Source: Punica granatum
Lineage: Eukaryota > Streptophyta > Magnoliopsida > Myrtales > Lythraceae
Direction: 5' to 3'
Length of the DNA stretch: 64,000 nucleotides
NCBI RefSeq assembly: GCF_007655135.1
Contig: NC_045129.1
Location: 33,481,122-33,545,121, forward strand
The position numbers and the translations under genes were made by a program. Numbering within the stretch: position 1 is the first letter of the stretch; each line of letters begins with the position of its first letter. Below, in pieces: positions 13,398 to 25,600 of this stretch. Below the pieces are notes generated by a model. The model did no database searches and was not told where the DNA came from. It saw only the letters and a program-made list of their open reading frames with translations.

Positions 13398-13485
13398 GTT
13401 GGAGGGTTAAAGTGATGCAAAAAATTTATGGAGGTAAATGTGATGTATAGTCAATTTGTAGAGGACTAATTTGTCAATTCATTGA

Positions 13486-15417
13486 ACTGTGCCTTTAAAT
13501 TTTTTATTCTTCTCTATTGTCTCCTCCGTTGTTCTTCCTCTCTCTCATCTGTTTCAGAAAACTGTGGCAAAGGGCGGGAAACGAAAAGGAATCGTCTCCG
13601 TGCATTTCGAAGAAGATCGGTCATGTGTTGTTAAGCATTTTGGTTTTTGGATTTCGAAGAAAATCGGTTCTGTGTATGCAGTGTGCTACTAGCTTTGTAA
13701 ATCTGAAGGTAGGCAATGGTGTTTATTGCTTGCATTGTCGATTTTGTGGTCCCCTATTTCTCTTCTTGCTCTGATGTGTTGTTATTTGTAATGAATGTGG
13801 TCCCCTGCTGTTCCTCTTTAGTGTTGTTATGGCCCAGATGATGATAAAGTTTGCTTTTTGTTTTTTTCTTTTTTAAAACCAACTGTGGTCCCTTACTGTT
13901 CCCCGTCGATCTTTTCGTTGGCTGGGCGTGGCTGCTCTCTGTTTAAAGAAGGACAAATTAGTATCAACAGAGGAACACAAAGTTAAAGCAAAGAAAAAGT
14001 AAAGTAAAATGAGTGAATAAATCGGAAAAACAATTGTTGCCTGGAAGTAGGAGTTCTTGCTGTAGCTGTAGCTTCCATCTCTCGCATGAAAAATTGTAGC
14101 ACGTTAGGGCTAAAGCAGTCTAAAGTTTAGCAAGTTACAGGCTAATATATAGAGGAATAAGCAAATATAGTAAGGAAGCCACTAGCCAATGTCAACCAAC
14201 TTGTTCATAAACAGAAAATCAGACATTCATCGAGGTTACAGACTTACCATCTTCATTGAGTTTCCTCAATAGCTGCGCTCTTGTAGGGAGGGCATGCATT
14301 CATGTAGCTACAGCTTTCCTAATAGCCCAACTATCATGAGGAGCAAAAACCTGAGCATAAGCTTTAGACGCTGGATCTTTCAAGGAATTTTTAATCGTGA
14401 TTATTGAACAATAAAGAAAGACTGAGGATCAAATAAACAAAATGTGAAAAGCTGAACACATTGATATTGTTGAGCAAGACTTGCATTAGTGGCCTCTCCC
14501 ATTTAAGAGCGATGCAATTGACAGACTAATTGGGGGCCTTTTAGTGTGTGTGTTTGGGTGGGGCTGGGATGGGATCTTTATGTTTACTATAGAATAGTGG
14601 CGTAGCTGCATCAGTAAGTTATGTAGCATGACTATTGTTGAAAGAACAAAATTTGTTAAATTGCTACAATGTTAGAAGAATGTCTCTGATGAAGCAAATT
14701 GGTGGTGTGGAAGATTCATATGGTGAAAACCATATGGTATGTGGTGTTTTGTAAAAGTGATGTTAAAATTTCAAGCGTGAATTCATTTATCCTTTTGGCA
14801 TTCAGGTGGAACTCTGAAGTACGGTAAAATACCTATTTGCTGCTTTGATATTAATGGGAATCTTTTTATGCAGTTGCCTAATAGCAAGAAACATGCTTTC
14901 TGGCTTGAAAACATGCACTGGAGTATCTAATTACATGCACAATGGTGGATCTTCAGTGCCGCATGATCAATTTCCCATGCCAATGGTAGACATGAAACCG
15001 AAAAATTTTCCAAAACAATAAACGGCTCAAGGGAGACATTTGATCATAAGAAGCGGGCATCAACCAAACCACTCATTAAATCTTCAGATGCTGAAATAAA
15101 ACACTCTTTTATGTTTTTATGAATAATGTTCTTTAGACTGCTTTGAAAAATTGTGGCTACTTTGAGTTGTCTTACCATAAGAAAATATTAGGGCTGTCTC
15201 CCAGTGTAATGAGATAAAAGGCCTAGCAACCTCATTGTATTATATAACTTCTACCAGTTTTGTTAGTATCCAATGTGGATCTTAAAGGACCATATAGATT
15301 TATGTTTTATGTTCAGTGTTTTTGCTATAAGAGTATTTGAAGCTTCCATCCTTGATTCTGGTTGTTGTCATTGAGTGGATTTTTTTTTCTTCACTCAGCA
15401 TGTTTACTCAGTAATGC
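13486..15417. other. MULE 5' interior, non-coding
   Basis: About 1.9 kb between the left TIR and the transposase remnant. It contains T-rich stretches and repeated GTGGTCCC(C/T) phrases (about 13750-13900) but no supported gene. It probably holds the promoter and leader introns of the MULE transposase. Confidence 0.45.
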
Positions 15418-17236
15418 GTGGGTGATGATCTTCAATTCATGTTAAATATGCCTATTGTTCTTTGGATTATTGTAGTATGGCATGGGAGTATGTCGAGGAC
15501 AATGGCTATAATGTGGGGCCTGAATTGTATCTTGATTGGTATGATGATGATCTTGAATTTATTGCTATTGGAGGGAGTACATCGCATGATGCTGGTGCTG
15601 GAGGGTCTGGACTGCAAGTTGCTGGTGTTGGTGGATATAGCATCGAAGAGGCTCAAATGCAAGACAAGTCGAGAGCTAAAAGAAAAAAGGCAAAACACAA
15701 AAACTAGGTTCAAGCAAAGAACAACTGAAGAAAGAGAGAGATTGTTTGTAGAGCAAGAGATAAATGTAGTGGTGGAGGATTAGGCCATCTTTGATGCTTA
15801 TGACACAGATGAGCTAGATTCTCTTAAAGGTGATGAGAATGATGGGGAGATTGTGCAACTACCAGTGTTTAATGAAGCTGTTGAGTTTGAACATATTACA
15901 ATAAGAGCTTGGGATGGAATTTCCAAATCTAAAAGTGTTTAGGAATGCAGTGAGAGATTATAATATTAGTAGGGGAAGAGAAGTTCGATTTAAGAAAAAT
16001 GAGTCCATAAGGGTAATGGCGAAATGTGTGGAGAAAAAGTGTAAGTGGATTATATTATGCTCACTAAACAAGAAGACTAACACATATCAAGTGAAAACCT
16101 TCGTGAGTGAACATACATGTTGTAGAAAGTTGCAGAATAAGTTGGCTACAAGGGAGTGGGTGGCAAGCAAATTGGTTCCAAGGGTTAGGTTACAACCAAG
16201 CATGACTGGAGATGAAGCTTATGATTACCTGATGCACTTATATAGAGTGAAAGTGGGAGATACTATGATTTACAGGGCCCTATGTATTGCTCATAAGACA
16301 TGTCAAGGTTCAGAGAAGGAACAATACACTAAGCTAAGAGATTACTGTAATGAACTTCTAAAAAGCAATCCAGGGTCGAGTGTGGGACTGAATGTTGCTC
16401 CAGTCTCACATCATTTTCAGAGAATGTATGTATGCTTGGAGGCTTGTAAGACTGTATTTTTGAGTTATTGTAGGCCACTTATTGGCCTAGATGGTTGTTT
16501 CCTGAAGGAATATTTTGGGGGCCAACTTCTATCAGCTGTTGCTCAAGATGCAAATAATGCATTTTATGTAATAGCATATGCAATAGTTGATGTGGAAAAC
16601 ACGGAAAATTGGAGATGGTTTCTCATAAATCTTGTGGATGACTTAGGGAATCCCGTGCTCAATGGTTTTAGCTTCATGTCTGATATGCAAAATGTATATT
16701 TAAATTTAATTTATTTCATTCATTACTTATGTATTCACCTTTGCTTATTGCTAATCCAATTACTTCATATTTATAGGGCTTAGATGCCGCACTGAAGGAG
16801 ATTTGCCCAGGAGTACCACATAGGTTTTGTGCTAGACATATATGGGCCAATTTCAACAAGAATTGGCCAGGTAAGGAGTTGAATGATGCATTCTGAACTT
16901 GTGCTAGAGCAGCAACTAAGCAGCAATTTCAACTGAGGATGGATCACTTGAAGACAATCAGTCCTGAAGGATGGCTTTGGCTGAGCAAATTACCACCTGG
17001 CAGATGGACCAAGTCAGCATTTGATACATATTCAAAGAATGACTCACTGACAAATAACATGTGCGAGCAATTCAATTCTGAAATAATGAAAGTTAGGAGT
17101 AAGCCCATCATCACCATGGTTGAAGGGATCAGAATGTACATTATGAAAAAGATGACAATGAGCAAGCTGCAAATGGCCAAATACAAAGGTTTGCAAAACT
17201 GCATTACACATAAACTGAAACATAAAGGACAGTAAT
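15418..17236 (+). pseudogene. MULE (MURA-type) transposase, broken
   Basis: Recognisable parts in order: an N-terminal segment (SIEEAQMQDKSRAKRKKAK), a MuDR-type zinc-binding domain (MEFPNLKVFRNAVRDY, KCKWIILCS, FVSEHTC), and the MULE catalytic core with LIGLDGCFLK (first Asp), FSFMSDMQ (second Asp), the PHRFCARHIWANF C..H motif and NNMCEQFNSEIMK. It is inactive: the N-terminal part switches frame near 15710 and again before 15914, a TAG interrupts at 15781-15783, and a TGA replaces what is probably Trp at 16894-16896. The reading then stops at 17236, before the expected C-terminal SWIM-type zinc finger. An intron at about 16693-16776 separates the second Asp from the next block. It is not a FAR1-type host gene, given the lesions and the flanking TIRs. 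Confidence 0.85.
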
Positions 17237-17773
17237 TCTGTCATTACAACTGAAAAAAGTGCCTATACACATGTCCAACATTCCTACAGCTGTAAACTAT
17301 TGAATTGGTCCTCCAGAGAATGAAACATGTCTCCTACAAAACAGTCATGCAACACTGATTCCATATCCAGTAGTGTTGAGCTAAAGAACTAGAAATGACA
17401 GATCTTAATCTGAAGATTTCCAGCTAACAAAGCAAAATGCAACTGAGCCCAAAGCCTGCACCACAGCTCGTGAAATTGGAAACGGAAGATGGCTCATATT
17501 TGATTCCTCCACAAAAGTCCAAACTCAAAAGGGCAAACCCCAATTCCCCCATAGATTAATCCAACGCCAAACTTTCAATGCTCAAATTAAATCATCAAAA
17601 AAGCCGAAGCTGAGTTGCGAAATGGCGAGATCGGATTCACTTGCTTGAATGAGTATCTTTTCCCAGGATAAATACAGTCATTAAAGGATTCACCAGGTGG
17701 AACCTTAGAAGGAGTGAAGCAGTCTATCTCTTAACCAAATGCTGGGCAATCTAACCAACCTGTAAAAGAATAA
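17237..17773. other. MULE 3' interior before the Harbinger insertion
   Basis: Non-coding sequence between the truncated MULE transposase and the start of Harbinger A. No SWIM zinc-finger coding is visible. The last three bases (17771-17773, TAA) are the left target duplication of Harbinger A. Confidence 0.5.
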
Positions 17774-18239
17774 GGGCATGTTTGGTTCACAAGATTAGGT
17801 CGAGTAGGGATTAGCTATTCCGTACGTAATAGCTACTCTAGCGTTTGGTTCGCATGATTGCGGAATAGGTATTCTGACCGGGCTGACTTACCCTGTTTAT
17901 ATGAGGATTAGGTAAGCCCCCCAGCATAGTCCGGATTAGCTGTGCCGGATCCGGAAATGGACGTAAAAAGACAAAAATACCCTCGTCTTCTTAAAGTAAT
18001 TACAATCTCATGCCATCCCATAAAAGAGCTTCAAAGGTTGACATTTCTCCCTTTCGTCTAAACATTCGAAACCCTAGCAGAGCAGAAGTCGTCAATTTCT
18101 CATCCAGGAAACGCGTTTTAGCAGTCGATTCGATCGTCTCGTACAGGAAAAGAGTTGCGGTGTTGATCTCCGCCACTCCACTATCGGTCAGAAAGTCGAA
18201 GGAGAGACGGAAGCTGGCGGACGTCCCTTGATCCGAAGA

Positions 18240-19541
18240 AGGTAGAGTTCAAATCTCGGCTAATTTTGATGTTTACCTCTGTCGAAATTTCAATCTTTGA
18301 GACGAGCTCTGGGGGTTGATAGTTGTTGATCTCTATCGAAATTCAATTTGATTTGGTCAGTGCTAAAGATTCAATTTTTCTCCAGGTCTCTGTTTTAAGT
18401 TTGATTTGAGTCCTCTTTTCTGTCGATGGAGTATGGATTCTTACTTGTTTAGAAAAGGGACTGCCAGATGATGATTTTGGGATATCAGGCAGGGGATTTG
18501 AAACCCATCTCGTAACGTAATTTCAGTTGTTTGTTGTTGATTTCGACAGAAGGTTATAAGGGTACGAGAAAGTTCATCATGTTTTTCGAAAAATGTGATA
18601 ACTTTCCAGCTCGTAATGTTTTCTTCATTGCAACAAGTTTTGTTTGGTCGCTACTAAAGATTCAGCTTTTGATACGGAGCAGATTCCAATGTTCCATATT
18701 TGATTTGAGTTGCTCTCAGGATATGCGTTCTGTTCTTGTTTAGAAATGGAAATGCTAGATGAGTGGTGTCACTAATGAATAGGATTCCTTTGCAGTAGCC
18801 GTGTTTGTTCGAACTTTTATTTTGAAGTTTGCTCTGTTAATGAATGCTGGAATTTTTCTATTCTGGGATTGTATTTCCTTGGAAGAATTCCTTCACTCGC
18901 TTCACTTTTCAAGTCCGCAACAAGTCCAAGCTCAATTTTCTTGAACTGTGGCTAGTAATTGATTGCTAAAAAACTAATGGAAAATCCACACAGAAATTGA
19001 TCTGAGTCTCAAAGTTCACAGGGAAGTAGAACTCCATGTACAACTTGACGAATATATCTTTGGTTCCGAAAATCAGACTGATTTTCGATGTTCATTTTTG
19101 CAGGAGAAGCCTCTGCTAGCCAAGCCATTTCCCTCCCTGTCCCGGTTCCTGACTCCCTTTTCTATAAAGAGGACCTCCAATCGATCCCTCTCCAAGTCAA
19201 CAGCTTCATCCTTAACTTCATCCTAGGTATTTTGTCGACAATGTCAGCTAGTTCCTTCCATTTTGATTTATGTTCCTTATGCACATTTTTAGAATTATCA
19301 AATTCTGCCGATGATATGTATTTGTTGATTCAGTTTATATGTGTTTGTTGATTGAACTAGGATATGTATTTGTTGATTTAACTCGTATTGTGTTGCTGAT
19401 AGAAGTTGTGATATGACTTTGCTGATTCAATAATGGATATGTGAGTTGTTTGCTGGTTATGTTGTAGTGTTATCTTACATAGTTGATTTGAAAATACATG
19501 GGTTGTGCCTGAGGCTCTTCTTGTACGACTACACTTTGCAG
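18240..19541. other. Harbinger A 5' non-coding region
   Basis: Leader-like sequence between the left terminus and the transposase ORF. Short open frames (18010-18231, 18531-18743, 19088-19351) show no domain. I see no separate gene. Confidence 0.5.
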
Positions 19542-20242
19542 TTATGGATCAGTTGGGTTTGCAGAGTAAGAGAAAGAAGAGGAAAGTCGTTGCTCTAACT
19601 TTCTGTATTCAAATGTGTACTATAGTAAGGGTTTGATGGGAATAATGTTAGAATTAGCTGCTCTATATGATCTTAAACCAAGCAGTAGGTCGTACGAGTT
19701 AAAATATTATAGGAAGAGGGATCATATTAGGAGGCTTGTGTATGCGGATGACGTTACTTGTATTGAACAACTAAGAATGGATAGGAATGTATTTTTCAAA
19801 TTGTGTCATATGCTTCAAGAAATTGGGGGTCTGAAAAATACAAGAAATATGCATGTTGATGAACAAGTGGTAATGTTTTTATATGTATTAGCTCATCATT
19901 TTAAGAATCGAGTCATTAAACACCAGTTTAGTAGATCGGGTGAAATTGTAAGTCGATATTTCCACAATGTTCTCAAAGCCACTTTACGTCTACAAGCCCA
20001 TTTGTATAAGAAGCCCCAACCAATAGCTGGAAATTCAGAGGACCAACGATGGAAGTGGTTTAAGGTACCTAAACAAAAGTCAAATTTTGTAAATTTAGGG
20101 AGCTAATATGTGCTAACATTATATTTTGGTTCAATGTAGAATTGTCTAGGTGCTCTAGACGGGACGTATATCAAAATCAGAGTGTCCGAGGTTGATAAGC
20201 CTAGATACAGAACTCGTAAAGGTGACATAGCAACCAATGTGT

Positions 20243-21935
20243 TGTTGGGAATTGGTGTATGCCCTAGAGACAATCTATCATCAGTTCTGTAATATGATAT
20301 CTATTTCAGTATAATACGAGGCATATCTGTTATTGTGTAGATTGCGCTAAATATGATTTTACACAATAATGTCCTTGGAATAGTAGGTTCAATAGGCATC
20401 AAGTGTGACTTGATTGTGAGATCCTATAATTAATGAACATTATTCCTAAATGTCCATAGTCAAAGTATTATCGTTAATTAGGACAACGATAATACGGTTA
20501 GACTAGTGTGAGTGTTGATTGATGACCAAGTCTCATAGGTCATGGATATGGAGATATCAAATCACACCACATGTATACATTAAGAGTAATGTGTATTGGA
20601 CTGACCCACCATGAGATTGCTACATGGTTTGTTACGTGATTGTCATTAGCATATCTCAAAGTGACTATAGTGTAATGGTCCTTTGACTTGAGGTCACCAT
20701 AGATTCCTACATGTAATGTCATATACTTTGATACTGTCAAACGCCACTGTAACAGGATGGTTATAAAGACAGTTATTGGGTATACCACAGAGCAAGGAGA
20801 GGAATGTGAGTGATCAAAATAGAATTTGTCCGTCCTACGAAACGGGAGCGATATCTCACGGCCACTTGGTGGTTAAGTCTAAAAGTGTATGCATACCCAA
20901 ATGAGTCGATATAGCGATATCGAGCTCATTTGTTCTGATAGACTTACCCAGTAAACCAAGAAAGAGAGATATTGAGCCATACAAGGATGTCATCGACCAT
21001 GCCTTGGGCTCAATAGAGATATAGAGGACAATGGATTATATTACACGGTAATATAGGTCACAAGGTTCGTCGAGAAATTGACTTTTCGATTACTTGAGTA
21101 ACAGTGATGCATTGCTAGATGCCGCTCACTGTTTGTAATATTAAAATAGAGATTTCGATATTACTATCAACGTAATTGGGAACCTACAGGGTCACACACT
21201 ACGACTAAATTGACGAGATATTTTGAAACAATAAAATCGTCTAATAGAGATTAGATGATTTATGGTGCGACTAATTAATCGGATATTTAATGAGATTAAA
21301 TTTGTCGATTAATTAGACTCGATTTATTAGATTAAATGGACCAAATTGATGCACGATTAATACGGTGACACATGGGCCATACATATGTCTACATTTATAC
21401 ATGCACATGGGCTAATTAAATGATGCCATTTACCTAGACACATGTCATGTAGGGAGCCCATGTAATTCTAATCCCACATCGGTGGGATTTGAATTTTCTT
21501 CCCTTCCTGTTTGTTATATAAAGGGTACAGAGCATACAAATATTATATAGATGAGATATATATGTATGCATGTGTTTGTGTACGTTTACATACACAAATA
21601 TATAAGATATACATGTATGTATATAAATGGGCATAATTGAGTTGAATTGTTCAACTCATTAGGTCCAATTAAGTCTAATAAATTTCGAGAGTCGCACCAG
21701 TGTTTCTTTCGAGTGTTGGTCACTAGCACCGCCGATCTCGAAGACTCGTCGACAAAATCGGTGTGGACACCGGTAGAGGCGTCACGCGTGGAACGCTCGG
21801 TCGACAACTTTAAATATTCCAGGTACGCTTTTATTTACTCTTATTCTTCTAGTAGGTCTTGGAATTAGTTTCACGGGTATGAAATTTTGAATTTCTGTTC
21901 CTTTTTCGTTTCCGTTGCGCCCCGTGAAACTAGCA
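20243..21935 (+). repeat. 5' LTR of the Copia element
   Basis: 1693 bp, bounded by TG...CA. It contains the promoter TATA box, a short hairpin AATCCCACATCGGTGGGATT near 21471-21490, and a palindromic ATGTATG/CATACA-rich stretch after the TATA box. Confidence 0.95.
21515..21522 (+). promoter_or_regulatory. TATA box in the 5' LTR
   Basis: TATATAAA followed by GGGTAC, about 420 bp before the LTR end. It is the best core promoter candidate for the retrotransposon transcript. The same site is repeated in the 3' LTR near 27877. Confidence 0.6.
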
Positions 21936-21937
21936 AT

Positions 21938-21949
21938 TGGTATCAGAGC
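21938..21949 (+). other. primer binding site (initiator Met tRNA type)
   Basis: TGGTATCAGAGC starts two bases after the 5' LTR. This is the complement of the 3' end of plant initiator methionine tRNA, used to prime minus-strand cDNA in most plant Copia elements. Confidence 0.92.
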
Positions 21950-22636
21950 CTAGCTAGTTAGAATCTGAGTAGATAATAGCATAAAATATGATTTTATGCT
22001 TGGTACTGGTATGATTATGTTTGATATTTGCGGTGCATGACTGTTAAACATGGACTATGTCCTAGTTGTGTTAGTATAATAGTTATACGTGTGGACTATT
22101 ATGTAATAGTTACATAATAGTGTATAGTGAGATCGATTAAATGTTAATCAAATCCCTCAAAATATTAAGTCCATATCCTTCCACCGTGTAACGCTCGTCA
22201 AGACCAAGATCGATGAGTGTGTAGACCTTGCCTTCGCAGGATGCCCTTATCTATCCTAGTAAGACGTTGTGTTTACCAGTGGGTCGGACTTAACTGAGCA
22301 AGCCTAATAGGATTAGGAGTTCAGAGGCATGTAGTAGGGCATCGATCTATAAGATAGATTTGAATAAGGAGTTATTCACTCAACTAATCAAGAGTTGCAT
22401 GTGATGCAATTGGGAAAGTGAGTTCCCTACCTAAATAGCCAGTTCTGGGTGAATCAGCCCTCGCTGACTCAGAGCTTGGTGAGATATGGATCTTGAGCTA
22501 CTATGAGAATGATATTCTCTGAATCAATGTTGAGGGTCATTGATTTGATATAAATAGTGGGAGCAATATTTATAAAGTCCTCATTAAATATTGTTGTGTC
22601 ATAATACTTATTTTGTATATTTCTATGGTAGTTACC
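21950..22636 (+). other. Copia untranslated leader
   Basis: About 690 bp between the primer binding site and the gag start codon. No ORF of note. By position it should hold the packaging and dimerisation signals. Confidence 0.5.
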
Positions 22637-25600
22637 ATGGCAGGAAGCACTTCTAGTACTTTCTGTTTGCGATCCGTCCTTGATAAGGACAAACTGTCAG
22701 GGAATAATTTCCTTGGTTGGTATCGAAACTTGAGAATTGTTCTCACCCAAGAAAAGAAGCTATATGTCTTAGAGCAACCTCTTCTTGCACCACCGCCTGA
22801 CGATGCCCCCCAAGCTGAGAAAGATGCTTATAGTAAGCATCATGATGATGCCGTAAACGTCGGATGTCTCATGTTAGTCACCATGGACTCGGAGCTTCAG
22901 AAGCAACACGAGAACATGAAGGCGTACGATATGATCGTGCATCTCAGGCAGCTCTATCAAGAGCAGGCCCGACATGAGAGATTCGAGATCTCTAAAGCAC
23001 TTTTTCAAGCAAGGTTGACTGAGGGTAGCCCGGTGGGTCTTCATGTACTCAAGATGATTGGGTACGTTGAGACTCTGGGAAGACTGGGATTTCCTCTTGG
23101 TCAAGAGTTGGCCACAGATTTAGTCCTACAGTCGCTGCCCAGCAGTTATAGTCAGTTCATTATGAGCTATAATATGAATGACTACAATAAACCATTGCCT
23201 GAACTGCTTAGCATGTTGAGAACAGCTGAGCATGATATCAGCAAGGGGACATCCGTTCTAATGGTCCAAGGGACCAAAAGAAAGGGCAAGAGCAAGAGTA
23301 AAGGCAAGAAGGCTAAAGGTGCATCCAATTTTGACTTGGGTGCGTTGAAGCCTAAAGCCAAGGTGGCGAAGAATGATTACTGCTTCCATTGTGGCAACAC
23401 TGGACATTGGAAGCGGAATTGTAAGATATACCTGGAAGAGTTGAAGAAGAAGAAGGGAAGTGAGACTTCCACTTCAGGTATCCATGTTATAGAGATTAAT
23501 GTATCTACTACTTCTACATCTTGGGTATTAGATACCGGATGTGGTGCTCATATTTGTGGAAATATGCAGGACCTAAAGGACAGTAGATCGTTGACAAAGG
23601 GCGAGGTGGACCTACGAGTTGGAAATGGAGCAAGAGTTGCTACATTAACTGTAGGGACTTATCACCTAGTTTTACCTACTGGGCTTGTATTAGATCTTAA
23701 CGACTGTTATTATGTACCTGCTATTAGTAGAAACATAATATCTGTTTCTTGTTTGGACAAGAAGGGATTTTGTTTCACCATAAAGAACAAGTGTTGTTCT
23801 ATGTACATGAATGATGTATATTATGGCAGTGCACATTTAAGTAATGGTCTGTATGTTCTTGATCTAGATACGCCTATTTATAATGTGGAAACCAAACGGC
23901 TCAAATCTAATGATTCGAACCCGACTTACCTCTGGCATTGTCGTTTAGGCCATATTAGCGAGAATCGCATCTCTAGACTCCATAAAGATGGATTACTGGA
24001 CTCGTTTGATTTAGAATCGATCGAGACATGCGAACCTTGCTTAATGGGGAAAATGACTAAGGCCCCTTTTACTGGAAAAGGTGAGCGAGCTAGTGATCAT
24101 CTGGCTCTCATACAGACTGATGTATGTGGACCAGTGAACAAGCTTGCTAGAGGTGGGTATCTCTACTTCATTACATTTACTGATGATTTCAGTAGATTTG
24201 GATATGTGTATTTGATGAAACACAAATCTGAATCCTTTGAAAAGTTCAAAGAATTTAAGAATGAAGTGGAGAATCAGTTGGGTAAGAGCATTAAAGTTCT
24301 TCGATCAGATCGAGGAGGTGAATATTTGAGCTATGAGTTTGCTGACTATCTTAAACAGTGTGGGATTTTATCTCAACTAACTCCACCTGGAACACCACAG
24401 TGGAATGGTGTAGCTGAGAGGAGGAATCGAACTTTATTAGATATGGTTCGATCTTTGATGAGTCATGCAAACTTATCTGACTCCTTCTGGGGATATGCTC
24501 TACAGACAGCTGCTCTCATATTAAACAATGCTCCGTCGAAATCAGTTGAAAGGACACCATATGAGATGTGGTATGGGAAACGTCCCAAGATGTTTTTTCT
24601 AAAAATATGGGGTTGCGAAGCTTATGTGAAGAGATTGTCTTCGGATAAGTTTGGCCCTAAATCGGACAAATGTTACTTTGTGGGGTATCCTAAGGAAACT
24701 CGAGGATACTATTTCTATAATCCCATCGAGGGCAAAGTGTTTGTCGCTCGAACTGCGGTATTCCTTGAGAAAGAGTTTCTCTCCAAAGGAACTAGTGGGA
24801 GGAAATTAGAACTTGGGGAAGTTCTACCACAAAATGACATTGACCAATCGACGGGCGATGTTGCAGAACAAGTACCACAAGTTGTTGTGGCACAATCTTC
24901 TGCACAAGTGACACAGGAGCCTCGTAGGTCTGGTAGGATACGTCATGAGCCCGAGAGATATGGATTTCTCGTGACTCAAGATAATGACGTATTACTCATA
25001 GATAATGATGAGCCTACAACCTATGCGGAAGCCGTAATAGGCTCTGACTCTGAGAAATGGCTGGTGGCCATGAGATCTGAGATGGAGTCCATGTACACTA
25101 ACCAAGTATGGACTTTGGTTGATCCACCTGAAGGGGCAAAACCCATTGGGTGTAAGTGGGTCTTCAAGAAGAAGATTGACATGGACGGTAATGTGATTAC
25201 CTTTAAGGGCCGACTTGTGGCAAAAGGTTTCAGACAAGTTCATGGTGTTGACTATGACGAAACCTTTTCCCCGGTAGCTATGCTTAAATCCATCAGGATC
25301 TTGCTTGCAATTGCAGCTTATTATGATTATGAGATCTGGCAAATGGATGTCAAAACTGCTTTCCTGAACGGGAATCTCCTCGAGGATGTGTTTATGACAC
25401 AACCTGAGGGTTTTGTCGATCCACATTGTGCCGGAAAAGTTTGTAAGCTACAACGGTCTATTTATGGGCTGAAGCAAGCTTCTAGGAGCTGGAATCTTCG
25501 TTTTGATGATGCAATCAAAGAGTTTGGCTTCATCAAGAATGAAGATGAACCCTGTGTTTACAAGAAGGTTAGTGGGAGCGTAGTAATCTTCCTGGTGTTG

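Noticed and set aside
13253..13485. Independent small foldback MITE
   Set aside because: Its two arms pair, but no matching duplication flanks 13253 and 13485. The 9-bp match at 36561 and the longer TIR at 36436-36560 favour it being the MULE left end.
15914..17236. Host FAR1/FHY3-type transcription factor derived from a MULE
   Set aside because: It has frameshifts and stop codons, lacks the SWIM finger and lies between MULE TIRs.
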